Source of the DNA: Streptomyces sp. JJ66
GTDB lineage: Bacteria > Actinomycetota > Actinomycetes > Streptomycetales > Streptomycetaceae
Length of the DNA: 61,805 nucleotides
Assembly (NCBI RefSeq): GCF_019303495.1
Contig: NZ_JAEVFI010000020.1
Location: 2,142-63,946 of the forward strand
Direction: 5' to 3'
A model generated the notes under the pieces. The model was not told the DNA's origin. It saw only the letters and a program-made list of their open reading frames with translations, and did no database searches. A program made the translations under genes and the position numbers. Within the stretch, counting starts at the first letter, position 1; the number at the start of each line of letters is the position of its first letter. This document shows positions 29,401 to 36,009 of this stretch, piece by piece.

Positions 29401-32400
29401 CGCGCTGTCGGTAACCTGCCGCAGAGCAGTACGCAGTGCCTCCCCAACGTCCGGGTCGCCCTCGACGGCGACCTCCGGCCCGTACGCGCCCATGCGGCTG
29501 GTCAGGGTGCCCAGCACGTGCTCGGGGTGGGCGGCGAAGTAGTCGTTGACCGGCAGCTGGTGCTCGCCGACCGCCCGCTTGCTGGAGGTCAGCCAGGACC
29601 GGTCAAGGGGTTCCTCGCCGTCCATCCGGCGGCGCAGGACGACGATGTCGGTGACCACGTCGGTGCCGGCGGAGCGGGCGAAGGCCTTGTTCGGCAGACG
29701 TACGGCGCCCAGCAGGTCGGCCATCTCGAACAGCTCGTTGCGGGCCCCGGCGCTCTCGGCGTCCAGGGTGTGCCGGGAGGTGATCAGCGCGACCACGCCG
29801 CCCGGCCGGGTCAACGCCACCGACTTGATCAGGAAGTGGTTGTGCAGGCGATGGCGGCCGCGGTTGTGCTTCGGGTCGTACAGCGAGACCCGGGCGAAGG
29901 GGACGTTGCCCACCACGCCGTCGAACGAGCCGTCGGGCGCCACGGTGTCGGCGAACGACTCGTTCAGGACCGTCACGCCGGGCGCCAGCAGCCGCGAGAT
30001 GGCCGCGGACGTCGGGTCGATCTCGACACCGGTCAGCCGGGCCGACTCCGGCGCGGTGCCGAAGGTGACGCCCGCGCCGCTGCCGGGTTCCAGCACCTCA
30101 CCGCCGTCGAACCCGAGGTCGGCCAGCGCCTGCCACAGGGCGGAGGTGACCTCCGGCGGGGTGTAGTGGGCGCTGAGGGTCGAGGCGGCGGCCGCCCGCC
30201 ACTCCTCATCGTCCAGCAGCACGCGCAGCGGGTCACGCACGTCCGCGAAGGACTCCCAGCGGGCTACGGCGGCCGCGTAGCCGCCCTCCCGCTCACCGCC
30301 TGGCCCGAAGACCGGATCGTCTTCACGGGGGCGGGCGGCGAAGATCTCGGGGACCGAGCCCCAGCCCGACCAGCGGGCCAACACCTGCTGCTCGGCGGCG
30401 GTGGCCGCCCGCTTCTCCTCCTGTGCCCGCTTGAGGACGCGGACCGTCTCCAGGTTGGCGGCAGCCTTGGCCCGCTCGCCCGCCGGGGCCAGGTCCTCCT
30501 GGGAGGCGGTCCGGAAGACTAGCGGGGCAGCTCCGCGTCCCGGCTTTCCTCCTCCGGCTCCAGGAAGACGATCTCCCTCAGCGCCTGCTCCCGGGCCATC
30601 TGCTGGGCCGCCTTGAGCTTGCCCGCCCGCCGCTGGTGGTCCGTCTCCCGCATCGCTTCGCCCATCTTCTCCTCGGTCAGCTCCGCGATCCGTTCCTGCA
30701 CGTCCGTCGCCAGCGCCTGGAAGAACGCCTCCGGGTCCTCCATCTGCGACAGCTCCCGCGGCCGGAACGTCTCCCAGTGCCGGCGGGCCGTCTTCGCGTA
30801 CTCGCTCACTGTCTGCCTCTCCGTCCTGCGGTGCCCCTGCACTCGCATTATCCGGGCCCAGCGGCTTCAGACCGCGGTCCTCCGTCAGCGCCACGATGTC
30901 GTCCAGGGCGCGCAGCACGTTCGGGCGGGCTCGCTTGGCCCGGTCCCGGGTCTTCCTGTCGTCGGAGTCCAGATCGTCGTCGAGCCGGTCGGCCAGGCGT
31001 CGCCCCATCCGCTCCAGGACCGGCAGCGCCCGTTCCGGCACGTCAAGGGCGTGCACCATGATCTTCTTGCCGGTCTCGTCCCACGACTGGGTCCGCGAGG
31101 ACTCGGTGACCTGCGTGATCAGGTACTTCTCCGCCTCACCCGACAGCGTCAGGGAGCTGAAGCGGATGGTGAGGTGGTCGACGAACGCCGGGGGCAGCTC
31201 GACCGGCACGTAGGCGCCCCAGGTGCGGGTATCGCGGGTCTCGGGGTCCTTCTCGTACTCCCCGATCAGCCAGCGCAGCGCATCGGTGCGCCACGCTTCC
31301 TCGCGGGTACTGTCCCTGCCACGCCACAGCCGCGCCCGACAGCTTGAGTAGTTGTCGGTGAGTTCGCCGTAGTAGCGGTTGTCGATCCGGACCTTGACGG
31401 TGCTGCTGTGGCTGTAGGTCTCCAGCCGAATCCGGCCGTCCGTCTCCAGCAGCGCCCGGAACGCCTTCTCGTCGCGCTGCTTGATCTCCTCCTGTAGAAC
31501 GTGGCGGCGGGCCTTGAACACCTTCTCCACGCGGTCCTTGGCCTTGATCGAGCCCGCGAACTCGGTGTCGGACAGGCGCAGCCCGCGCAGCGCCTCCAAG
31601 GACTCCGTCAGCTCGACGTCGTCGAGGCCTTCCGCCGGCGGCTGCTCCCCCCAGGCGTGCAGCCTGCGGTCGGCGATCTCCGCCCCGACCGCCGCCACCC
31701 GGTCACCGAAGGCGTCAGCGGCCTCCGGCGGCCGCTGGTGACGGTCCTTGACCAGCTGCGCGCCCTCCGCCTGGAGTTCCTCGTCCGTCAGCTGCACGAC
31801 CGGCGGCCGGGCCTCCAGCTCCGTCGCCGTGCGCCGGGCCTGTTCGACGCGCAGCAGTTCGTCCCGCTCCCGGCGGGCCACCGCCAGGGGCGTGCGGTTC
31901 TCGTGGCCGATGACGCGACGCCCCAGGGTGGGCGCCAGGGCCTCCCGCTCGGCGGCGATCTCGCCGTCCTCCATCCCGGCCGGATCGGGCCGGTTCTCCA
32001 CCTGCGCCACCTGGCGCTGCTCGGTCTCCTGCTTCAGCGGGGCGATCCGTTCGTCGAGCTGCTTGTACCGCGCGCTGCCGTACGCCGCGCCCCGGCGCTC
32101 CTCTTCCAGCCGCTGGAGTTCGGCGGCGAGCTGGTCGTCCGTCAGGTCCGGCGGGCTCAGCACCGGCACGGCCGTCGGCGCCGATGCGGCCGGAGCCTCC
32201 GGTGCGGGCGGGGCCTCCGCAGCCCGCGCCGGGACCAGGACGGCGGTGCGGGCCGCGGCGGGGGCAGCGGGCGCGAGGACGCCGCGCAGCCGGTCCTCGT
32301 CCGCTCGGATCTCTACCATGCGCCCCTGCGCGTACAGGGCCCGAGCCAGCCGGTCGACGCTCTGTGCCCGGGCGATGGCCCGGGTGGTGCCCGCCGTGAC

Positions 32401-33255
32401 GTACGCCTTGGCGAAGCTGCTGTAGGTGAACCCCGCCGACCGCAGGAGAGCTTTCATGTCGGGCCAGTCGTCGGCGGACCTGTCGGTGCCGTGCACGATC
32501 GGACGGTGGTCCAAGTAGTAGATCCACAGCCCGTCCCGGGCTCCGGGCTCCAGTTGGGCGATCCGGTGCTGCCACACCGCGTTCTGCACGAAGTGGTCTG
32601 AGCGCTGCCCGGAGATGCGCCGCCCGTCGCGCATCTCGCCGAGGAACGCGCTCTTCCGAGTCTTCGGGTCGAACTTGCGCTCTCCCCGGGCGATCAACAG
32701 CCCGTCAGGGTCGTAGACCGTGACCTTGTCCAGGGAGCTGTCGTAGGCGTACTCCTGCCCATCGTCGGTCGGCCAGGCCGTCACGTCCGCCGGCGCCGTG
32801 CCCGCCCAGCGGGCTTCCGGGTCCCGGCCACGGACCTGATCGAGCATGCCGTACCCGTACGGCGAGCGGAGTCTGTCGATCAGGCCCTCGCTGGTCCAGT
32901 CGAACGGCTCGCCGGTCGCCGTGTCCCGCCACAGGTCGAGTGCCTCCGCCAGGGCACGGGCCCGCGCCCCGTTGTCCTCGGGGTTGCGGTCCTCATACTC
33001 CAGCATCAGCACCGGCTGGGCGGTCCCTGCGTGGAAGACGCCCCACCGGTACCGTCCGGAGTCGGTGTAGCCCATACGGGCGATGACCAAGTGCTCGCCG
33101 ACCAGTTCGACTTCGCTCGCGCGTTCTGCGCGGCGCCAGACGGTGGCCTTACGGTTGGCCGCCTCGTCCTTCGTCTCCGCGATCCGGTAGGGGTCGCCTG
33201 ATTCAAGGTACCAGTGGCGATGCACGTCTTCCGGTGTCGCGAACCGTTCCCCCAT
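17476..33255 (-). CDS. Giant adenine methylase-helicase fusion, about 5,259 residues
   Basis: This single open frame covers a quarter of the window. ATG 33255 is chosen because GGGGAGAAAG precedes it. Residues 1-815 form an unknown region with YDSSLDKVTVYDPDGLLIAR. About residue 925 begins an N12-class DNA methylase: RAQEEKRAATAAEQQVLARW, motif I VLEPGSGAGV (near 1055) and GNVPFARV (near 1115). A DEAD/H helicase follows: VGAGKTGALA (near 1730), FFAIDEAHEYKNL (near 1890), TGTPLSNAIGEL and QKDGRALRQGNQ (near 2237). The remaining half has small folded blocks with paired cysteines (VCGRCSLHL; CYTVCARCLSHR) between long Pro/Ala/Glu linkers, and a Lys-rich end. The layout recalls DarB of phage P1, a methylase-helicase that protects incoming DNA from restriction; that role is inferred. 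Residues 816-913 are probably not native coding (see the nested gene), so it may be two genes read as one. Confidence 0.8.
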   Translation of the reverse strand: MGERFATPEDVHRHWYLESGDPYRIAETKDEAANRKATVWRRAERASEVELVGEHLVIARMGYTDSGRYRWGVFHAGTAQPVLMLEYEDRNPEDNGARARALAEALDLWRDTATGEPFDWTSEGLIDRLRSPYGYGMLDQVRGRDPEARWAGTAPADVTAWPTDDGQEYAYDSSLDKVTVYDPDGLLIARGERKFDPKTRKSAFLGEMRDGRRISGQRSDHFVQNAVWQHRIAQLEPGARDGLWIYYLDHRPIVHGTDRSADDWPDMKALLRSAGFTYSSFAKAYVTAGTTRAIARAQSVDRLARALYAQGRMVEIRADEDRLRGVLAPAAPAAARTAVLVPARAAEAPPAPEAPAASAPTAVPVLSPPDLTDDQLAAELQRLEEERRGAAYGSARYKQLDERIAPLKQETEQRQVAQVENRPDPAGMEDGEIAAEREALAPTLGRRVIGHENRTPLAVARRERDELLRVEQARRTATELEARPPVVQLTDEELQAEGAQLVKDRHQRPPEAADAFGDRVAAVGAEIADRRLHAWGEQPPAEGLDDVELTESLEALRGLRLSDTEFAGSIKAKDRVEKVFKARRHVLQEEIKQRDEKAFRALLETDGRIRLETYSHSSTVKVRIDNRYYGELTDNYSSCRARLWRGRDSTREEAWRTDALRWLIGEYEKDPETRDTRTWGAYVPVELPPAFVDHLTIRFSSLTLSGEAEKYLITQVTESSRTQSWDETGKKIMVHALDVPERALPVLERMGRRLADRLDDDLDSDDRKTRDRAKRARPNVLRALDDIVALTEDRGLKPLGPDNASAGAPQDGEADSERVREDGPPALGDVPAAGAVADGGPGGVLPGAGDGRAGTDRGADRGEDGRSDAGDGPPAAGGQAQGGPADGPGAGAEGDRLPGAGGGKPGRGAAPLVFRTASQEDLAPAGERAKAAANLETVRVLKRAQEEKRAATAAEQQVLARWSGWGSVPEIFAARPREDDPVFGPGGEREGGYAAAVARWESFADVRDPLRVLLDDEEWRAAAASTLSAHYTPPEVTSALWQALADLGFDGGEVLEPGSGAGVTFGTAPESARLTGVEIDPTSAAISRLLAPGVTVLNESFADTVAPDGSFDGVVGNVPFARVSLYDPKHNRGRHRLHNHFLIKSVALTRPGGVVALITSRHTLDAESAGARNELFEMADLLGAVRLPNKAFARSAGTDVVTDIVVLRRRMDGEEPLDRSWLTSSKRAVGEHQLPVNDYFAAHPEHVLGTLTSRMGAYGPEVAVEGDPDVGEALRTALRQVTDSAVLARRWYAPHPEGPYRPRLRLKPAADLQDFTGRLSADVEGKLWRTSGDGELVAVELPAKQHAQLAALIELKDLVRGLNELDRSGSDLALADAHRRLTKETYERYVAAHGPLSRPGQQQNVTTRTDDGESVAGLTAWGYFLNDPQAYEVLALEMWEAGSETVHVSEILDRAPAARRSILGQHTDDPQQALDAVVAERGHVDLPHIAWMLQVDEDEARRRLARSVFTDPLTGDLLYSADYLSGDVRTKLEIARQAAQRDAAFKVNVAELERVQPREMLPGQFAVRLGAAWLPDDLVQQFFREYLGDAHLTIQHSGNGNWHILKGRGLSEEDEVKHSAGGLHPLALLNRVLNGGSMAGRPADDEEAARAVRVKAEEWRDAFEAWVLDDSVRAARVADVYNRQMNNRVVRDFTGTRPSLAGLDPDFTPYDHQLSAAARMAHERCLVLSHVVGAGKTGALAIGMMAMKNTGQIEKPLVAVPNYLVEQWEGEVRRLFPAARILTLTSADLADGKRDQMLQYVRANSFDLIIMSHSLFDSISLSPEFYEFYNDEELRKLDAQILHERRREGKSISLKQLQERRQQHEESLKEKAAAVRTPGQVYIDDLGLDFFAIDEAHEYKNLAVRSKIPGARVAGSAKAQHLHAVLEWARRNKPTGPMGCLATGTPLSNAIGELHTLLLLANPDLLRDLGIEEFDAFATMYGKMVERLEMTVDGKGFKSVERFASFHSVNSLLRQLWLPVVDYKDEEDLGLPLPGIKGGEPELMLVPATAEQQALMRELGERYEAYHLGEVDKSEDNPLSINTDARVIALDPRLIDAQAEPGNKLRMLADRIAAKYHETKGNQYTYSTKDRRPHPVPGALQMVFLNQGTPGGKNRGNFNAYQELKDLLAERDVPAEKIDFIHDASRADQRRKLTARANHGGSNVLIGSTQRMGKGLNAQNRAVALYHADPDFRPADMKQKDGRALRQGNQNKVVEIVWAATENTFDSRMYGILATKAKGFDQLYKARLDTGTDEIQEVDEAIVPYEEAMAIISGNPYLIAQEELRKQLRTLTLDQNNRATQRAIVHKKVQQLDKDMAALAQDINQRGAVLPSLRPVLGNDFEITLGGVTYTKHKNAAAPLTDALASVLEGLPEERAFTPDTVLGRLGGRDLVAVASREDGQEVPFVRVHLDGLPGSLQRFDAVELSMLKGETLLRRLTKTIAEAPERQIENEGNLTAKRATRDELLVYSEQLRGQVPGLGRARERLSLVDALVAAQIAVNKAGEPTKDESAAETEKRKQAIERRDGLQRQLDQLDATPPAETSPEAGEALLSPQQREREAETAGSTEAGPAGSGGTLQELIDGFGDRVMVGHIGGQQPAPGSPGESNEQPSKQPAEQPEGPAETAAAPPVDEALDDEEAGAPAPDGDGYGTADLYESFGLTQPERVPVPDTGPEAQPEAEEAAGVSDGQMTVEEVQPEAAPDSPGDVASRGDGRVRLTSTDGRLTFTLLEVPADAGLAPEAVDGYQRRLSELMAVVETKNEQTAQTPDEQAKHLARWRRTHKGDNRLEPFRPLPSLRLTPQADAPGLTPAEYGIGSWVTWRDGQSGEQVTGQVMGPGPAGNTWFVSTDRTGHTGEYHVLSRSGKKATGYTYSLNGAATDLRPADGPGQQLPLENLPGVDAVPARPVTSYADWLPTNGLAPVREPIPVTVGEMGPRFDPAEVAFDVVADGIPFLVRLSQDDETLTSTFVPRIESDGKVVVEFGPLDSRGEAVDFCVRVAREAREMADKPLYAQNRYYNFDLAGEGVCGRCSLHLDDNDVKPLYRVDGGDADCVAHLHLRFRAAEDDIAELARARRIWAVRTDTEPETADAAPPADTVESAEATAAPEAVVASQDPPEVAREALQGGNRITAVMSGRSIEWDADAWGVPVPETVTLTGTVYPGHRDYRQNTTLLDAEIRGQAGQEVIATASVFVRLLPAQVQLIPAEHREDLRPETRTVAQVRLGDLIAEGGTRGESVTELRFADGNRRGSVMAFSTQDVATGGSNSFALNLTEEVMVVPRERRAPQDVAAVFGRHGSHEHVASETQRTYDLHAAVAEVASRVWPDGSGPQDEVQALSTAIGAIDATARGADAYRANAAAMETAAATAAALFAATDDDMLSRYVGQSLHRLRQHLDVQAHRLSASAAHLDERAAAAPAANPSTADEPTPPAPEEQGAPDQPVERPQEAEDVASQGTGEMEQLGLFGDTAEGPAEPETAPGSEAVPADELPAQSVLTEDRRGAQLRAALIEGETIAPASFTDRGQPAAGWVLTTAGGHTFRLRSVTYSRPDEDKWEAGHEADGSHWWNGDPEDRPLKAVLARVREDTATRTRFASLWAQYGHLTEQPTQFETTTDRIQLEEGVYLIRRFGRTGLIASCRWGWEHLTDPDGAQGHTGENWARTGPDNRQYVAEWKVWNSAQGAIPTARLRVVAQLTDDMADTPDAYCDASEPYVGKCSAKRSGARYTVAVDTDQGSELGCYTVCARCLSHRLLGDEDRQIGHRDVESFAQALAKGDPRVGDLHWKQWPDRAAELAGQMLSTALEAGETAPWPAQALTSQILTEACEAGDGRAMREARAEVKAAGGDAKAQKRAADEALAARQDRAALVARRGATHTDAAIEADRVAVAILGLAGWGAAGSDTVPEPAEDAAPQLIDVESLTVSPQVRNGEPSSREFTVTGPGLTVGEYGISHDAQGRDARGIVWRATWHGVEPSGRWGVISIGSGEGQSAALAAVAEHAAKAGGDVAAGFSVARRMHYDAGLWVLPKVGESEAIQYHPDGSWTITAETGAPYTVRREWRGRTASGDLAPLLIEDQAGTLIASCTAVDSYMSAWAPMLDRLRLHATAVADGVQHATAVTIGGPTQEWVEAWCVCSWTERADVAGYADRVPAGEAMALAHRQEMSAVAEAPAAAELPELDVVLLDVDVPPLDPAEPYDTDEEAQADIGRLGEAFARWDALTTVQRYYEADRQQRPDGAGTPTNSVAQLAAAYRDAEQSRHDGPAGSPDDLVRQVHTVAVWSDALEPVVDEELRGPLREVRAAATLLASRSQATVEAFEAELAALSENPAEESAAAETAPAEQVSVAVDDEPEAPADTTEPGPGEPAADTGAAESPAPAQSTTAPETDGVTDDDPAPVAQEAPEPPAAAGPPENTAADSAPEPDRAPDPQEPAVAVPDEGMHEARREASFLEQDRPQPTDSDQQTPEPGTAAAPPEPDPDPTPASEDAPGDETARDASEEPTMTTPPIPETTDAPAPDEQITEEPPAPQRYFDTVALAGDLDYRMRLSGLDGQPVDSGDVLRGDLVIATLHPGPEGGWFARLDAVRLPNDVTYLVDTPQDAAAQAAVMHSAFTGAPYGPAPGAAVGDETRQRVDVLRADLRDAAVRHRDAVAGAAARAYPDLGQNEHFRALVGHLDGLAAAVSDAHGSQQMTQHLDDVQGAVNAWGGALPNDPGHPERRQLAFPLAHLLYDARRMQDQVQATLAVMQAEREAARAEEAAAAVALNESYLADYRAGRPPRDEAAAATYREWQQLDAEDQQAALDSQGEEDEHRSADVGEWTAAATDTGPRQEGTESQSPEVPDSQSTDTAREEAPAAPAGTAADAPAPENAEKDAAPEDGGPAPEDAVDAVRQALEDALRAADQPGPAAPESGELPLWTGPEASPGDTAATAPTAGPMDVRAEFQAVLGAWDEHVPAVNGTAQDLVADLDADLATLRRAFAEAVAPPAPAEPSTPAAPAASTTEGAAAAPVPQQASDVNFALQQADTHGAALQDLPEWQKIQTVRGAVGHLFRVMRERAGEHFERLLGDNRVGEFFRKVSINACEKVAGWAQAGADRLRRRGEERGADAAAANSLGDVADAASAYSSSGGGRVGTPPAERGATATTVHIPEMRKLGAALSRPLPGARDGRGARVSTAAARGKSTTRGAVKKPGGSGKKKEGGSAEEAGHLRRGGTDPQQQNPKPSQR
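30519..30809 (-). CDS. Nested small protein, out of frame inside the giant ORF
   Basis: GTG 30809 has ACGGAGAGG eight bases upstream and opens a 96-residue frame ending in TAG 30519-30521. Only three sense codons end in A or T (all GAA), so codon use is that of a real Streptomyces gene, whereas the long frame across the same bases gives a low-complexity Gly/Ala/Asp string. The protein is helical and charged (HWETFRPRELSQMEDPEAFF, QMAREQALREIVFLEPE) and resembles a small family that I associate with actinobacterial plasmids. It lies exactly between the unknown N-terminal block and the methylase domain, as an intervening operon gene would. Confidence 0.75.
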   Translation of the reverse strand: MSEYAKTARRHWETFRPRELSQMEDPEAFFQALATDVQERIAELTEEKMGEAMRETDHQRRAGKLKAAQQMAREQALREIVFLEPEEESRDAELPR

Positions 33256-33675
33256 GCGCTTTCTCCCCGTGCCGTACTCCCGTGGCACGTCAGCAAGCAC
33301 ACGCCACCTTCTCCCCACCGGACCCTACCGATCAAGGTCAAAAACCTCGATCCAGATACGCCGGGGCCAGTTCGGTGAATGCGGGTGTTTCCGAACACTG
33401 TCTTTGGCCGCGCCTTGGCCGAATTCACCGTTTTTGTCAGTTGCGGTGGGTATCGTTTTCGAGCAAGGCCACGCACAGGCCCAAGCCAGCCTCAGCCCAT
33501 GACTGGGAGCGATCTGAGGCGAAGGTGCCAGGACCACACGGTCCCAGCGCATCAGTGCGAAGAGAGCACCACCGGTCCGTCCCGACGGATCTTCCGTATG
33601 CCCGCGCAGCTCACCACGTTCTTGCTCGCGTGCATCGGGTCATGGGTAACCGCTGCACGCCGACGAGGAGAACTC
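33256..33675. promoter_or_regulatory. Divergent intergenic region with nested inverted repeats
   Basis: This 420-base gap separates the giant minus-strand gene from plus-strand genes. CGGTGAAT (33373-33380) and ATTCACCG (33423-33430) form widely spaced arms. Inside them GTGTT/AACAC (33385-33398) is a small hairpin and TTGGCCG occurs twice (33404-33410, 33415-33421). The region is less GC-rich than its surroundings. It likely holds the divergent promoters and an operator; I cannot place -10 and -35 boxes with confidence. Confidence 0.45.
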
Positions 33676-34716
33676 GTGGTCAAGAAGCACGGGAAGAAGC
33701 AGCGCGCCAAGAAGAAGGCGCAGCGCACGGGAGCCGCGTACAGCTCCGCGGCCGCCGGCACCACCCACACGCACACCCCGCTCCCCGACCTCAGCGCCCT
33801 GCCGCTCGTGCCGCACGGCAGCTGGAGGGTCCTGGATCTCGACCTCGCCGCCCGGCTGGTCGCCGCCTGCCGGGCCGGGTGCCAGCCGTGCCAGCAGACG
33901 TTGATCCCGAAGGTCGTGAAGGAGGACCGGGTGACGCTCGCCGCGCTCGCCGGAGCCGTCTACGGCGCGGTCCCCGCCGTCGGGTTCGCCGCCTCCGACA
34001 CGACCCGGCAGTGGGCCCCCCTGGCCCGTACGGCCATGCAGGCCGGGAGCGGTGACGAGGCGTTCGCCGCCGTCGATGCGATGGACGAGTCCGCCGCGGC
34101 CGCGCTGCTGGACGACGCGCTCGACCACTGGGCGATGGGGGACGGCCCCGTCCTGGCGGAAGCCGTCCGGAAGGTCGCCGAGGGTGCCTCACGGCGCGGG
34201 ACCACCGACCCGATGGACGCCTTCCGGGCGGCCGGGATCGACGTCTTCACCCTGGACGATCTGGACCTGGGTGACGTCGACGCCTACCACCTCGCGGAGA
34301 ACTACGGGGTGTTCGTCGGGCAGACGACGACTCCCGAAGGCCAGCCCCTGCCGATGCTCACGCTGCACCCGGAGAGCGAGGGTGCCGGGATCGAGGACCT
34401 GGAGGCCCGCACCGACTGGGACCACTGGGGGCTGCACGGCATGCCGGACGTGGACCCGTCCTGGCGACTGCGCGCCACCATCGCCGACCGCTCCCTGAGC
34501 GGCCTGGTCCACGTCGGCGACGACGGCCAGGACGACATCGAGCTGTGGCGGGCGGCGCAGACCGTGAGCCTGCCCGCGGACTGGTGGGCCCTACTCGACG
34601 GGGCCCAGCACGTCCTGGTCGTCGGCCCCGTCAAGGAAGCCGACCACCAGGCGCTCCAGGCCGCCGGCGACGCGGGTGAGCTGCTCGCCGTCATCGCGCG
34701 AGTGAGCTTCCACTGA
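33676..34716 (+). CDS. Conserved Streptomyces plasmid protein with Lys-rich N terminus
   Basis: The product has 346 residues. GTG 33676 follows GAGGAGAACTC, and codon use becomes typical only from here. The start is very basic (VKKHGKKQRAKKKAQRTGA), then a helical domain with a CQPCQQ pair (about residue 75) and a mixed domain (DWDHWGLHGMPDVDPSWRL). I recognise the N-terminal pattern from other Streptomyces elements but know no function. Its stop overlaps the next ATG (TGATG). Confidence 0.7.
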   Translation: MVKKHGKKQRAKKKAQRTGAAYSSAAAGTTHTHTPLPDLSALPLVPHGSWRVLDLDLAARLVAACRAGCQPCQQTLIPKVVKEDRVTLAALAGAVYGAVPAVGFAASDTTRQWAPLARTAMQAGSGDEAFAAVDAMDESAAAALLDDALDHWAMGDGPVLAEAVRKVAEGASRRGTTDPMDAFRAAGIDVFTLDDLDLGDVDAYHLAENYGVFVGQTTTPEGQPLPMLTLHPESEGAGIEDLEARTDWDHWGLHGMPDVDPSWRLRATIADRSLSGLVHVGDDGQDDIELWRAAQTVSLPADWWALLDGAQHVLVVGPVKEADHQALQAAGDAGELLAVIARVSFH

Positions 34717-34919
34717 TGGCCCGCCGTGAGCGCCGCCCCCGTCAGCACCTGTCCGGGATCACCGACCTCCGCATCGCAGCCGACGAGGCCACCACTGCCC
34801 TGGTCGTCGCAGTCCTGCGCCGGGAGTTCAACATCACCGAACCCGAGCCGTACGACAGCGGATACAGCTACCTCCGGCTCGACACCGGCAACACCGCGGC
34901 GGACCCGGACGACGACTGA
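34716..34919 (+). CDS. Small protein coupled to the upstream gene
   Basis: The product has 67 residues. ATG 34716 overlaps the previous stop (TGATG), so translation is coupled. The chain has a basic start, one helix (ADEATTALVVAVLRREFN) and an acidic end, PDDD. No function is known. Confidence 0.65.
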   Translation: MARRERRPRQHLSGITDLRIAADEATTALVVAVLRREFNITEPEPYDSGYSYLRLDTGNTAADPDDD

Positions 34920-35051
34920 CCCGCCTCATCTCCGTTCGGAAAACAGGAACTTGCCCAGGCCAGGGACACGCAGTCCCGGTGCCGTCCGGCGCGCACGCAC
35001 CCGCACCACGGGAGCGCTGACCGCGCCGGGCGGTGCCGGGGGAGCGGGGGC

Positions 35052-35073
35052 CTGGGGGCGGCGAAGCCCCCAG
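35052..35073 (+). terminator. GC hairpin before the HTH gene
   Basis: CTGGGGGC (35052-35059) and GCCCCCAG (35066-35073) pair perfectly around GGCGAA. It lies in the gap after the 34716-34919 gene and may act as terminator or attenuator. There is no T-run. Confidence 0.55.
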
Positions 35074-35116
35074 CAGCCACCGGCCCCGGCCCCGGGCGCA
35101 TCGAGGAGACCCGCAG

Positions 35117-35665
35117 ATGCACCAGGAAGTGAAACCCCCCGAGTCCCCGCCCGAAGCCAGCGCCGACGGTGTGGTCTGGCTCCGGCCCGAGTATCAGGGC
35201 CGTCACGGCGAGCTGGTCACCCTGGCCGACGGCGCCCGGCTCGTCGGCGTCAGCAAGTTTGCGATCTCGAACTGGCAGAAGCGCCACGCGAACTTCCCCC
35301 GGCTCGTGCTCCTCACCGGCTCGTTGCACAAGCGGACCAAGTGGGTCGTCGCGACGGAGCTGGTCGACTTCGCCCGCCTCCAGCGTGCGAGGAAGCCCAG
35401 GACCGGCCGCAAGAGCCCGCAGCGCCCCGGCGCGCAGATCGCCGCCGAGAAGGCGGCGCACTACGAGGAGGTGGTGCGGACCCTGACCGAGCGAGAGAAG
35501 CGCCAGGCCCAGGCCCTGGCCCGCACCCGGGCCGCCAAGCGTGCGGCCGGCGAAAGGCTCGCCGGTGCCCGCGCCCGACTCACCGCCGAGATCGACACCG
35601 TCGCCCGACTCGGCGCCCAGAAAGACCACCGCGCCACGACCACCGAGAAGGAGCACCGCCCGTGA
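35117..35665 (+). CDS. Putative DNA-binding protein with HTH and coiled coil
   Basis: The product has 182 residues. ATG 35117 is preceded by GAGGAGA. Around residues 38-60, ADGARLVGVSKFAISNWQKR is a helix-turn-helix like those of excisionases or plasmid helix-turn-helix proteins. TKWVVATELVDFARLQRAR follows, then a long charged coiled coil (TLTEREKRQAQALARTRAAK). The next gene starts inside its end (GTGA). A role in replication, partition or control is possible but not shown. Confidence 0.65.
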   Translation: MHQEVKPPESPPEASADGVVWLRPEYQGRHGELVTLADGARLVGVSKFAISNWQKRHANFPRLVLLTGSLHKRTKWVVATELVDFARLQRARKPRTGRKSPQRPGAQIAAEKAAHYEEVVRTLTEREKRQAQALARTRAAKRAAGERLAGARARLTAEIDTVARLGAQKDHRATTTEKEHRP

Positions 35666-36009
35666 CGGAGACCATGCAGGACACGACGATCGAGACCGCC
35701 ACGACCGAGACCACTTTGGTGGTCCCACAGCAGGAACCGTCTTTGCCCCCGGCCTTGGGCGCCCGGCGGATCGCGGGCCTGCTCGCCGACCACACCGGTG
35801 AGCCGGTCACCGCCGCCGACGTCGACGACCTGGTCGCCCAGGAGCACATGAAGGCGGTCGACCATTCCCTGTTGGATCAGCGTGTTGATACGGCACGACT
35901 GACAGGTGGAGCACGTGGGGTGGCAGGTGTATTGGGTACCCGAGCGGCGATCGATACCAGCGGATCGGATGCCCGTACTCGTGGGGATGGAGGACCTGTC
36001 CGACCGTGA
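35662..36009 (+). pseudogene. N-terminal fragment of the DEDD exonuclease gene, split by the element
   Basis: The frame from GTG 35662 is genuine up to about 35864 (ALGARRIAGLLADHTGEPVT, then EHMKAVDH). Beyond that it reads into the inserted element until a stop at 36009. Joining base 35864 to base 43996 restores one frame: the left part ends in VDH and the right part continues with YKGWPMYSTAAALALD. The undisturbed protein would have about 510 residues. The fragment overlaps the preceding gene by four bases, so it was the next gene of that operon. Confidence 0.85.
35859..35864. repeat. Left 6-base core CGACCA of the element
   Basis: CGACCA here and at 43990-43995 directly flank the recombinase-trio element. 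The left copy lies in codons for V-D-H of the split exonuclease. A 6-base crossover core is what Tn554-type recombinases leave. Confidence 0.75.

Noticed and set aside
35117..35665. Replication initiator
   Set aside because: There is an HTH and a coiled coil but no Rep domain, and no iterons next to the gene.
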